From Deltaproteobacteria bacterium (GTDB taxonomy: Bacteria; Myxococcota; Myxococcia; Myxococcales; 40CM-4-68-19), in contig VBKI01000048.1 of NCBI GenBank assembly GCA_005879535.1, positions 1 to 64,000 on the forward strand: a stretch of DNA of 64,000 bases, given 5' to 3'. The translations under genes were made by a program, and so were the position numbers. Below the pieces are notes generated by a model. The model saw only the letters and a list, made by a program, of their open reading frames with translations, made no database searches and had not been told where the DNA came from. Below are positions 16,511 to 24,727 of this stretch, piece by piece; the stretch's first letter is position 1; the number at the start of each line of letters is the position of its first letter.

Positions 16511-17535
16511 CGCAGCTCCGGGACGTGCTTCTCGAGGATCCCGCGCACCTCGCGTAGCTCGGGACGCCGCTTCAGCGCGTCGCGAACGTACTTCAGCGAG
16601 CTCGGGATGTGCACCAGGAAGGACGGGTTCTTCTTCACCCGATCGATGAAGACGAAGCGGCCCGCGTCCTTGAGCTTGCGCTGCACCGTCAGCAGATCGA
16701 AGAAAGCGACGAAGTCCTTCGCGTCGACCCGCGGCCCGCCCTCGGCCTCGAACCGCTCCAGATACCGCGCCAGCATGGCGTCGATCAGCGGCCGGTCCAG
16801 CTCGACGTAGCTGTCGCGCAGCAGCGCGACGAGGTCGTACTGCCGCGGCCCTTGCAGCGCGTCCTGGAAGTCGATCACCACCTGCTCGCCGTCCTCGAGC
16901 ACCATGATGTTCCGGCTCTGGTAATCGCGGTGGGTGAAGCTGCGTGGCGCATCTGCCAGCTCGCGGCAGATGCGCTCGAAATGTTTCCGGAGCGTTTTCA
17001 GCTCCGCTTCCGACGGCTTCGCGCCGCGCGCGAGCAGTCCGTACTCGATGAAGTGCTCGAACTCCCAGTGGTACAGGTCGTAGTCGAACGCGCGCGTCCA
17101 GGCCAGGCAGGTCGGATCCGGATCGCGTTCCGCGTGGGCGCGCAGCCGCGCGAGCCGATCGATCGCATCGGAATAGAGCGCCCGGCGGTCGGCGCCTTCC
17201 TTCAGCGCCTGCTCGAGCGTCCGATCGGTCAGGTCTTCGATCACCAGAAAGCCGTCGCGGGACGCATCCAGCAAAAGGCGAGGCACCCGCACGCCGATGC
17301 GCGAGAGATAGCGGTGGACGTTGACGAAAGGCAGCTCCGGCGGAGCATGATCCTTGCTCGCCTCCTCGCTCTTCACGGGATCCGCGGGAAGCTCCATCAC
17401 CACCGCGCTCGGCCCGGTGAGGCCGCAGACGCGCCAGTAGGTCCGGTTGCCGGCGCCGCCGGGAAGCCGCTCGACGCGCCCCGCCGGCTGTCCCGTGGCG
17501 GAGGTGTAGGCGGCCTGCAATTGGCCCTCGTTCAT
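16507..17535 (-). CDS. COG3178 sugar kinase, AmgK-like
   Basis: 342 residues of the aminoglycoside phosphotransferase/choline kinase fold. FTHRDYQSRNIMVLEDG is the catalytic loop (HxDxxxxN, with Asp as base). VVIDFQDALQGPRQYDL is the metal-binding segment, with the DFQDA-GP-YDL wording of the COG3178 group that includes AmgK, the cell-wall recycling N-acetylmuramate/N-acetylglucosamine 1-kinase. AmgK usually sits beside the MurU uridylyltransferase, and no such gene is seen here, so the substrate remains open. The start at 17535 (MNEGQLQAAYTS) avoids a long Ser/Arg-rich extension. It overlaps the TPR gene by four bases. Confidence 0.75.
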   Translation of the reverse strand: MNEGQLQAAYTSATGQPAGRVERLPGGAGNRTYWRVCGLTGPSAVVMELPADPVKSEEASKDHAPPELPFVNVHRYLSRIGVRVPRLLLDASRDGFLVIEDLTDRTLEQALKEGADRRALYSDAIDRLARLRAHAERDPDPTCLAWTRAFDYDLYHWEFEHFIEYGLLARGAKPSEAELKTLRKHFERICRELADAPRSFTHRDYQSRNIMVLEDGEQVVIDFQDALQGPRQYDLVALLRDSYVELDRPLIDAMLARYLERFEAEGGPRVDAKDFVAFFDLLTVQRKLKDAGRFVFIDRVKKNPSFLVHIPSSLKYVRDALKRRPELREVRGILEKHVPELR

Positions 17536-17602
17536 GTGTCCGGCAGCGTAACATGCACCGCCGCTTGACCTGATAAACTCGCCACTTTCCCAGGAGCCGA
17601 CG

Positions 17603-18988
17603 ATGCCCGTCTTCCAGAACATCCTCCAGGCCATCGGCAATACGCCCCTGGTGCGGCTGAACAAGGTCGCCGGCCCCGACGATGCAGCCGTGTACGCCAA
17701 GTGCGAATTCCTGAATCCCGGCGGGGCCATCAAGGACCGGATGGCGCTGTACATCCTCGACAAGGCCGAGCAGGAGGGGCGCATCCGCCGCGGCGGGACC
17801 ATCGTCGAGAACACCTCGGGCAATACCGGGATGGGCGTGGCGCTCTGGGCGGCGGTGAAAGGCTACCGCTGCGTCTTCACCATGCCGGACAAGATGAGCA
17901 CCGAGAAGATCAATGCGCTCAAGGCATTCGGCGCGGAGGTGGTGGTCACACCGACCAACGTCCCGGCGGAGGATCCGCGCAGCTACTACGAGACGGCCAA
18001 GCGCATCCACCGGGAGACGCCGGGCTCGTTCATGCTGAACCAGTACCACAACCCCGACAACATCGAGGCGCACTACCGGCTCACCGGGCCGGAGATCGAG
18101 AAGGACTGCCGCACCGCCGGGTTCAATCTCGATTTCTTCGTCGCCGGCCTCGGCACCGGCGGAACCATGTCCGGCGCGGGCAAGTACCTGAAAGAGAAGT
18201 TCCGCGGGATGCGGAACATCGGCGTCGATCCCGAAGGCTCCGTCTACCTCGACTATTTCAAGACGGGAAAGCTGATCCAGCCGCACGTGTACAAGGTGGA
18301 GGGAATCGGCGAGGACATGCTCTGCAAGGCCATGGACTTCTCCGTGCTCGACGACGTCCGCCGTGTGGACGACAAGCAGAGCTTCGTGATGGCGCGCAGG
18401 CTCGCGCGGGAGGAAGGCCTCTTCGGCGGCGGCTCCTCCGGATCGGCGGCGCACGCCGCGGTCGACCTGGCGAAGGAGATCGGCGCGGGCAAGAACATCG
18501 TGGTGGTTCTGCCGGACAGCGGCTCTCGCTACATCACCAAGTTCTATTCGGACGAATGGATGAAGGACAACGGCTTCCTCGATCCGACGGACCGGCTCGG
18601 CACCGTCGCTGACCTGCTCGGCGGCAAGCGGCCTCCGGTCTACACGGTGAAGCCTACCGACCATGCGAAGCACGCGGTCGATCTGATGAAGCGGCACGGC
18701 ATCTCCCAGCTTCCGGTGGTCGAGCCTGGCAACAAGCCCATCGCCATGCTGCACGAGGTCGACCTGCTGCAGGCGTTGATCGACGGGCGCCACAAGCTCG
18801 AGGAGCCGATCTCGGCCGTGATGAAGCCGCTGGCCGGCGTGGTGACGTTGCGGACGCCCGTCTCGCGACTGAAGGAGCTGTTCGCGACCGACCACGTAGC
18901 GATCGTCAAGGACGGCGATCTGCTCGCGGCCATCGTGACCAAGATCGATCTCATCGACTGGCTCGGCACCCGCGTATCCGTCCGATAA
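17603..18988 (+). CDS. cystathionine beta-synthase
   Basis: 461 residues. A fold-type II PLP domain (1 to about 330) carries NPGGAIKDRMA with Lys44 as Schiff base, ENTSGNTGMG (phosphate-side loop) and GLGTGGT. It is followed by two regulatory CBS repeats (about 345-455; MKRHGISQLPVVE and FATDHVAIVKDGDLLAAI). The domain order matches eukaryotic-type CBS, which condenses serine and homocysteine. The next gene, nine bases downstream, is a cystathionine gamma-family enzyme, so the pair makes a reverse transsulfuration route from homocysteine to cysteine. A cysteine synthase role cannot be fully excluded. Confidence 0.9.
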   Translation: MPVFQNILQAIGNTPLVRLNKVAGPDDAAVYAKCEFLNPGGAIKDRMALYILDKAEQEGRIRRGGTIVENTSGNTGMGVALWAAVKGYRCVFTMPDKMSTEKINALKAFGAEVVVTPTNVPAEDPRSYYETAKRIHRETPGSFMLNQYHNPDNIEAHYRLTGPEIEKDCRTAGFNLDFFVAGLGTGGTMSGAGKYLKEKFRGMRNIGVDPEGSVYLDYFKTGKLIQPHVYKVEGIGEDMLCKAMDFSVLDDVRRVDDKQSFVMARRLAREEGLFGGGSSGSAAHAAVDLAKEIGAGKNIVVVLPDSGSRYITKFYSDEWMKDNGFLDPTDRLGTVADLLGGKRPPVYTVKPTDHAKHAVDLMKRHGISQLPVVEPGNKPIAMLHEVDLLQALIDGRHKLEEPISAVMKPLAGVVTLRTPVSRLKELFATDHVAIVKDGDLLAAIVTKIDLIDWLGTRVSVR

Positions 18989-18996
18989 GAAAACTC

Positions 18997-20157
18997 ATGA
19001 CCACCAAGGCGAACGATCACTTCGAGACGCTCGCGATCCATGCGGGCCAGCACCCCGACCCCACCACCGGCGCCGTGATGACGCCGGTATACCTGACTTC
19101 GACGTACGCGCAGTCGGGTCCGGGCGAGCACAAAGGGTTCGAGTACTCGCGCACGCGGAACCCGACGCGCGATGCGCTGCAGGGCTGCCTGGCGGCGCTG
19201 GAGAACGGCAAGCACGCCCTCGCCTTCGCCAGCGGACTGGCGGCTACGGATGCCGTCCTGCATCTGCTCTCCGCGGGCGATCACGTCGTGCTCAGCGACG
19301 ATCTCTACGGCGGGACCTTCCGGCTCGCCGACAAGGTATTCAAGCGTCTCGGAATCGAGCAGACCTACGTCGACGTGACCGACGCCCGCGCGGTGGAGGG
19401 CGCGTTCCGGCCGAACACGAAGTTGCTCTGGGTGGAGACGCCCACCAACCCGATGCTGAAGATCTGCGACCTCGCCGCGCTGGCCGACGTCTCCCGCAAG
19501 CGCAAGGTGATCTCCGTCTGCGACAACACCTTCGCGACTCCGTATTTCCAGCGACCGCTGGAGCTCGGCATCGACGTCGTCGCGCACTCGATGACCAAGT
19601 ACCTGAACGGACACAGCGACGTGGTGGCCGGGGCGCTCGTGCTGCGCCGCGACGACCTGCACGAGAAGCTCGCCTTCCTGCAGAACGCAGTGGGCGCGGT
19701 GCCGGGCCCGCTCGATTCCTTCCTCGTGCTGCGCGGGCTGAAGACCCTGCACGTCCGCATGGAGCGCCACGATCAGAATGCGCGCCTGGTCGTCGAGGCG
19801 CTGAAGCGCCATCCCAAGGTCGAGCGCGTCACCTGGCCTGGGCTCGCCGAGCACCCGCAGCATGCGCTGGCGCGGAAGCAGATGACGGGATTCGGCGGAA
19901 TGCTCACCTGCGTGGTCAAGGGCGGGCTGCCCGCGGCGCGGACGTTCCTCAAGTCACTTCGGCTGTTCGCGGTGGCCGAGTCGCTGGGAGGCGTGGAGAG
20001 CTTGATCGAGCATCCGGCGATCATGACGCACGCCTCGGTGCCGCCGGAGACGCGCCGCAAGCTCGGCATCGACGACGGCTTCATCCGCATCTCCGTGGGG
20101 ATTGAAAACGGGCAGGACCTGGTCGACGACCTGTCTCAAGCGCTCGAGCGCACATAG
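18997..20157 (+). CDS. cystathionine gamma-lyase/gamma-synthase family enzyme
   Basis: 386 residues, Cys/Met-metabolism PLP family. FEYSRTRNPTRDAL supplies the Tyr/Arg that touch the neighbour's PLP phosphate, ETPTNPMLKICDL follows, DNTFATPYFQRPLELG holds the PLP-pairing Asp, and HSMTKYLNGHSD holds Lys201. Sequence alone separates lyase (MccB/CGL) from synthase (MetB) poorly. The upstream cystathionine beta-synthase in the same operon favours gamma-lyase in reverse transsulfuration. Confidence 0.9.
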   Translation: MTTKANDHFETLAIHAGQHPDPTTGAVMTPVYLTSTYAQSGPGEHKGFEYSRTRNPTRDALQGCLAALENGKHALAFASGLAATDAVLHLLSAGDHVVLSDDLYGGTFRLADKVFKRLGIEQTYVDVTDARAVEGAFRPNTKLLWVETPTNPMLKICDLAALADVSRKRKVISVCDNTFATPYFQRPLELGIDVVAHSMTKYLNGHSDVVAGALVLRRDDLHEKLAFLQNAVGAVPGPLDSFLVLRGLKTLHVRMERHDQNARLVVEALKRHPKVERVTWPGLAEHPQHALARKQMTGFGGMLTCVVKGGLPAARTFLKSLRLFAVAESLGGVESLIEHPAIMTHASVPPETRRKLGIDDGFIRISVGIENGQDLVDDLSQALERT

Positions 20158-20239
20158 GCGGGATCCAACGACAATTCTGTAGGTCGTTTATGTCCTTCCT
20201 TTTCCGCGCTTGACGCGCTCGACAGAATCCGGGTCTTTC

Positions 20240-21583
20240 ATGCGCGTGAACCCTGAACGCCGCCGGGCTTGGGCTCCTCTGGCCGCAATTCTCGCGGCGG
20301 CGACGCTGCTCACGCTCATTGCCGTCAATCTCATGACGCTGGCTGGAATCAGCTCCAGCCGCCCGCTCATCGTCCACATGCGGGCCGTCCAGACCCTGCT
20401 CCTGCAAACGCGCGCCGCGCTCGTCGACGCCGAAACCGGCCGGCGTGGCTTCTTGCTGCTCGGAGAGCGGGTCTATCTCGAGCCGCTCGAAAGGGCGGAG
20501 AAGTCGTTGCCGGTGCTCCTCGCGGAGCTGCGAGGTCTCCACCTCGACGAACCGTCGCGCCAACGCCGCATCGAGGAGCTGGAACGTCTCGCGTCGGCAA
20601 TGCTGGCCGACGTGCGTCAGACCGTGGATCTCTACGAGGATGGCCAGCGCAGAGCCGCATTGGCCACCGTCCGCAATGGCGAGGCGATCCTCGATGCGGC
20701 GCGGCGTTTGATTGGACAGCTCCGGGACGAGGAGGATCAGCAACTCGAACAGCGCACGGCCGCCGCCGTCCGCAATCTCGAGATCGCGATGTGGATCGAC
20801 GCCAGCGCGGGGCTCGGCCTGCTCGTCCTCGGCCTCCTCCTCTACGCCATCAACCGCGACATCGCCCGCCGCGAGGCGCTGGAAGCGGCACTCCGCGACT
20901 CTGCGAAATTCCAGGAGCAGTTCGTCGGCATCCTCGGCCACGATCTGCGCAATCCGCTCAATGCCATCTCGGTGGGCGCGGACCTCCTCCTGCGCAAGGA
21001 GACGGTTGCGCAGGATTCACACGCGACCCTCCGCCGGATCGCCTCGAGCGCGGCGAGGATGCGGCGGATGGTCGAACAGCTCCTCGATCTGACTCGCGCG
21101 CGGCTCGCAGGCGGGATTCCGGTCCAGCCCACTCCGGGAACCAATCTCGCCGACGTCGCGCGCGGCGCGGTGGAGGAGCTTCGCGTCGCTCACCCGGAAG
21201 CGCAGCTGACGGTGCATGCCACGGCGCAGATCAGCGGCGAATGGGATGCGGACCGGATGGCGCAGGTGGTCTCGAACCTGGTCGGCAACGCCATCTCCCA
21301 CGGCGCCGGCGGTCCTGTGGACGTCCAGGTCAACGGTGCGAATGGATCGGCGATCCTCGAAGTCCACAACGGAGGCGCGCCCATTCCGGCGGATCTGTTG
21401 CCACGGATCTTCGATCCGTTTCGCCAGGCGATGCCGGCGACGGTCGCGCACGGCCTCGGTCTCGGCCTCTTCATCACGCGGCAGATCGTGCTCGCGCACG
21501 GCGGAACCATCGGCGTGGTCTCGGCGCAGCCGGAGGGAACGACCTTCAAGGTCGTCCTGCCATCGCAGAGGATTCACAGGTGA
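20240..21583 (+). CDS. sensor histidine kinase with CHASE3-type sensor domain
   Basis: 447 residues. Transmembrane helices at about 12-33 and 185-205 flank a helical extracytoplasmic domain (about 40-180) with the CHASE3 wording VDAETGRRGFLLLGERVYLEP. The cytoplasmic part has HisKA with FVGILGHDLRNPLNAIS (phospho-acceptor His234), then HATPase_c with VVSNLVGNAISHG (N box), IFDPFRQ and HGLGLGLFITRQIV (G box). No response regulator gene is adjacent, so it is an orphan kinase. Start at 20240 (MRVNPERRRAW). Its stop overlaps the rlmI GTG start (GTGA). Confidence 0.85.
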   Translation: MRVNPERRRAWAPLAAILAAATLLTLIAVNLMTLAGISSSRPLIVHMRAVQTLLLQTRAALVDAETGRRGFLLLGERVYLEPLERAEKSLPVLLAELRGLHLDEPSRQRRIEELERLASAMLADVRQTVDLYEDGQRRAALATVRNGEAILDAARRLIGQLRDEEDQQLEQRTAAAVRNLEIAMWIDASAGLGLLVLGLLLYAINRDIARREALEAALRDSAKFQEQFVGILGHDLRNPLNAISVGADLLLRKETVAQDSHATLRRIASSAARMRRMVEQLLDLTRARLAGGIPVQPTPGTNLADVARGAVEELRVAHPEAQLTVHATAQISGEWDADRMAQVVSNLVGNAISHGAGGPVDVQVNGANGSAILEVHNGGAPIPADLLPRIFDPFRQAMPATVAHGLGLGLFITRQIVLAHGGTIGVVSAQPEGTTFKVVLPSQRIHR

Positions 21584-22908
21584 CGGAACCGCGCTCTCCC
21601 CGGGACGCTCGCCGCCTCGAGCGGCTCAAGCACGGCTCGCGCGCTGCCCGCGACATGCGCCCGCGGCCCAGTTCCGCTCCGCGCCAGGCCGCGAAACGCA
21701 AGCCGCCCGTCCTGGGCAGCATCGCCGCGACGTCGGACGAAGCGACGGTCGTGCTTTCGAAGCGAGCGATGGAGCGGCTGGCGCAGGGACACGTCTGGAT
21801 CTACCGTTCGGACATCGCCGCACCCGACGCGCTCGCCGGCGGCGAGATCGTCCGGCTCACCGATGAGCGCGGCTGGTTCGCCGGGAAGGCGTTCTACGGA
21901 TCGATCAGCCAGATCGCCGTCCGCCTCCTCACCCGGGAGGACGAGCCCGTCGACGAGGAATTCTTCGTCCGGCGCCTCTCGCAGGCCATCGCGCTGCGCG
22001 ACCTCACCTTCCCGGACCCCGCGCGCCAGCGAGCGTGCCGCCTGGTGCACGGCGAGGCCGATCTGCTGCCGGGGCTGATCGTCGACCGATATGCGGACTG
22101 CCTGAGCGTCCAGACGCTGATCGAGGCGACCGATGCACGGCGCGACCTCTTCGCCGACCTTCTCCAGCGATTGTTCGCGCCGCGGGCGATCGTCGAGCGC
22201 AACGACGTGCGCGTTCGCGCTCACGAAGGACTGGAGCAGCGCAAGGGGATGCTCCGCGGGAGCGATCCCGGGGCCGTCGAGTTCCTGGAGGGAGAAGTGA
22301 AGCTGGTCGCCGATCTTCCCGCGGGCCAGAAGACCGGCGCCTTCCTCGACCAGGCCGAGAACCGGATCGAAGCGGGCCGATACGCTCGCGGCCGCGCTCT
22401 CGACTGCTTCACGTACGGAGGCGCCTTTGCACTGCAGCTCGCGCGCCGCGCCAACCAGGTGACGGCTGTCGACATCAGCGAACAAGCCACCGCGCAGGGA
22501 CGCGAAGCGGCCGCGCGCAACGGGGCAAAGAACGTCGAGTTCAAGGTCGCGAACGCCTTCGATCTGTTGCGGGCAGAGAGCGAGGCCGGAGAACGGTACG
22601 ACACCATCGTTCTCGATCCGCCTGCGTTCGCGAAGACCAAGTCGTCCATCGATGCGGCGCTGCGCGGCTACAAGGAGATCAACCTGCGCGCCTTCCATCT
22701 GCTCTCGCCGGGCGGCGTGCTGGTGACCTGCAGCTGCTCCTTCCACATCGATGAGGCGATCTTCGAGAGGACCGTGCTGCAGGCGGCGTCCGACGCCAAG
22801 CGAAGCGTGCAGGTCGTCGAGCGCCGCGGCGCGGCCCGGGACCACCCCACCCTCCTCGGCGTTCCGGAAACGCGTTATCTGAAGTGCCTCATCCTGCGAG
22901 TGATCTAG
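21580..22908 (+). CDS. rlmI: 23S rRNA cytosine-C5 methyltransferase, RlmI-like
   Basis: 442 residues. A basic N-terminal extension of about 55 residues precedes a PUA-like domain (VVLSKRAMERLAQGHVWIYRSDI). The central segment has LPGLIVDRYADCLSVQ, and the Rossmann methyltransferase has GRALDCFTYGGAFALQLA (SAM motif I), VTAVDISEQA, FDLL, IVLDPPAFAKTK (DPP motif) and VTCSCSF with the catalytic Cys. This order is that of RlmI/COG1092, which methylates C1962 of 23S rRNA. Relatives with other RNA targets exist. The 3' end overlaps the convergent plsC gene by 20 bases. Confidence 0.85.
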   Translation: MTEPRSPRDARRLERLKHGSRAARDMRPRPSSAPRQAAKRKPPVLGSIAATSDEATVVLSKRAMERLAQGHVWIYRSDIAAPDALAGGEIVRLTDERGWFAGKAFYGSISQIAVRLLTREDEPVDEEFFVRRLSQAIALRDLTFPDPARQRACRLVHGEADLLPGLIVDRYADCLSVQTLIEATDARRDLFADLLQRLFAPRAIVERNDVRVRAHEGLEQRKGMLRGSDPGAVEFLEGEVKLVADLPAGQKTGAFLDQAENRIEAGRYARGRALDCFTYGGAFALQLARRANQVTAVDISEQATAQGREAAARNGAKNVEFKVANAFDLLRAESEAGERYDTIVLDPPAFAKTKSSIDAALRGYKEINLRAFHLLSPGGVLVTCSCSFHIDEAIFERTVLQAASDAKRSVQVVERRGAARDHPTLLGVPETRYLKCLILRVI

Positions 22909-23632
22909 CAGTCAAGAGCGCGCGCGCTTCCTCCAGCGCCACCTGCACGGCATCGCGCTGGGCGGCGACGAGCTGATCCCGCCGATCGAGCGCATGGGTC
23001 GCGGTCGGGAGCGGCGCGCCGAACACCACCGCGATGCGACCGGGCTGGAAGAGCGAGAAGCCCTTCGGCTTGAGCACGGCGCGCGCTCCGGCCACGCCGA
23101 TCGGAACGCAGTCGAGGCCCATCTCCAGCGCCGCCACCGCCGCCCCCTTCTTGAAGGGGAGCAGCTCGTCGCGGACGGCGCGCGTCCCCTCGGCGAAGAA
23201 GAAGAGCGAAGCGCCGCGCAGGCCTCGTTCCATGCGCCCGCGGATGGCACGCGTCGCGCCACCGCGGTCCTTGCGGTCGATGAAGACGTGCCCCATGCGA
23301 CGCGCCGCCCAGCCGAAGATCGGTATCCTTGCGAGCTCCTGCTTGGCGATGAAGCGGAGCGGATGATCGACGACGGAGACGATGGCGGGCACGTCCAGGT
23401 TCGAGGTGTGGTTGGAGACGAAGACATACGAGCGATCGGGATCCAGCTCGGCGTCGCGCTGCACGACGACGCGCGCTCCGGCGACGAGGAGGAACCGGCG
23501 GGCCCAGCCCCGAAGCACGCGCTCCGAGGCCTCGCCCTCGCCGTGAATGCCGATGATCAGGGCCGACACCATGGTGTCGGTCATGATCCATCCCCAGCCC
23601 AAGATCGTCCGCAGAAAGCGCAGGACGATCAC
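22889..23632 (-). CDS. plsC: 1-acyl-sn-glycerol-3-phosphate acyltransferase
   Basis: 247 residues, membrane-associated PlsC family, making phosphatidic acid from lysophosphatidate. The catalytic motif NHTSNLD (HxxxxD) is near residue 74. FIAKQELARIPIFGWAARRMG is motif II, FFFAEGTRAVRD is motif III with the EGTR phosphate site, and VPIGVAGARAV is motif IV. A hydrophobic N-terminus (LRTILGWGWIMTDTMVSALIIG) anchors it. The GTG start overlaps the epmA stop (GTGA). Confidence 0.9.
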   Translation of the reverse strand: MIVLRFLRTILGWGWIMTDTMVSALIIGIHGEGEASERVLRGWARRFLLVAGARVVVQRDAELDPDRSYVFVSNHTSNLDVPAIVSVVDHPLRFIAKQELARIPIFGWAARRMGHVFIDRKDRGGATRAIRGRMERGLRGASLFFFAEGTRAVRDELLPFKKGAAVAALEMGLDCVPIGVAGARAVLKPKGFSLFQPGRIAVVFGAPLPTATHALDRRDQLVAAQRDAVQVALEEARALLTARSLAG

Positions 23633-24687
23633 GAGCGGTCCCGCGCCGCCGCGTACTCCTCCGCGGCCGGAAAGAGAAGGACCTCCGCGATGGTCTCCGC
23701 GCCAGTGAGAAGCATCAAGAGGCGGTCGAATCCCACCGCGACGCCCCCCGCTTCGCCGATCCGATCGAGGGCGGCGAGGAATTTCTCGTCGAGCGGAAAG
23801 ACTTCGCGGCCGAGGCCGCGGCGCTGCTCCTGCTCCTCGACCAGACGGCGGCGCTGCTCCCGGGAGTCGCAGAGCTCGGAGAATCCGTTCGCCAGCTCGA
23901 GCCCGGCCGCGTACAGCTCGAAGCGCTCCGCGACGCGCGCATCCGAGGGCTTGAGCCGCGCGAGCGCCGCCTGCGACGCAGGGTATTCGACGAGGTAAGT
24001 AGGCCGCTCGATCCCCAGCGCGGGCTCGACCTTCTCCATGAGGACCTGCGTGAACACGTCGTCCCAGGAGGCGCCGGCGGCCGGGCGCACGCCGCAGGCA
24101 CGCGCAGCCTGCGTAAACGCCTCGGCGTCGAGAGGCACGGGGTCGAAGCCCGCGTACCGCGCGAAGGCGTCGCGGCAGGTGATCCGCTCGAAGGGCGGAC
24201 GAAGCGAAACCGGACTGGCGCGGCGGCCGTGCCCCTTGCGCGCCGGCGCCTCGGCCGCGCCGGCGAAAAGAATCTGTTCCAGATCGGCCATGATCGAGTC
24301 CGCGCTGCCGGGGGCGGCATAGAGCTCGAGCAGCGTGAACTCCGGGTTGTGCGTGGGCGAGATCTCGCCGTCGCGGAACACGCGCGCAAACTGGTAGCAG
24401 CGGGGGAATCCTTCGCGCGCGAGCAGCCGCTTCATCGCGTATTCGGGGCTGGTGTGCAGATGAAGGCGACGCGCTCCTGCCACTCCACCGGGCGGAACCG
24501 GCAGGTCCGGCGTGAAGGTCGTCTCGAAGGGACGCAGGTGCGGCTCCTGCCCGGCGAACGGCACCGCGATGGGAGTCTCCACTTCCTGATAGCCGCGCTG
24601 CTCGAGGGCGTCGCGCAGCTTGCGCGCAAGCGCCGAACGGGCGCGGGCCATGGCGGTGGTCGCGGGCACGGCTTTTTCATAACGCAA
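23629..24687 (-). CDS. epmA: elongation factor P lysyl-lysine ligase, lysyl-tRNA-synthetase paralogue
   Basis: 352 residues. A class II aminoacyl-tRNA synthetase catalytic domain without the anticodon-binding domain: EVETPIAVPF near the start, LHTSPEYAMKRLLA, YQFARVFRDGEISPTHNPEFTLLE (motif 2), and AVGFDRLLMLLTG (motif 3). This is the EpmA/GenX/PoxA architecture, which activates (R)-beta-lysine for attachment to EF-P. Its usual partners EpmB and efp are not in this window. The start may be TTG 24687 or ATG 24651; the latter aligns better with the family's N-terminus. Confidence 0.9.
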   Translation of the reverse strand: MRYEKAVPATTAMARARSALARKLRDALEQRGYQEVETPIAVPFAGQEPHLRPFETTFTPDLPVPPGGVAGARRLHLHTSPEYAMKRLLAREGFPRCYQFARVFRDGEISPTHNPEFTLLELYAAPGSADSIMADLEQILFAGAAEAPARKGHGRRASPVSLRPPFERITCRDAFARYAGFDPVPLDAEAFTQAARACGVRPAAGASWDDVFTQVLMEKVEPALGIERPTYLVEYPASQAALARLKPSDARVAERFELYAAGLELANGFSELCDSREQRRRLVEEQEQRRGLGREVFPLDEKFLAALDRIGEAGGVAVGFDRLLMLLTGAETIAEVLLFPAAEEYAAARDRS

Positions 24688-24727
24688 TTTGCTTGCCGGA
24701 TCGCCGGTTCGATGCGAGTGAACGCGG

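Noticed and set aside
17564-17602. TTGACC as -35 of the cystathionine beta-synthase promoter
   Set aside because: No acceptable -10 at 16-18 bases.
15440-18895. An 1151-codon frame ending in the TPR protein
   Set aside because: The N-terminal part is antisense or out of frame to cystathionine beta-synthase and the kinase; the real start is at 16510.
20269-21579. In-frame upstream extension of rlmI
   Set aside because: It reads the histidine kinase gene in another frame; the GTGA overlap gives the better start.
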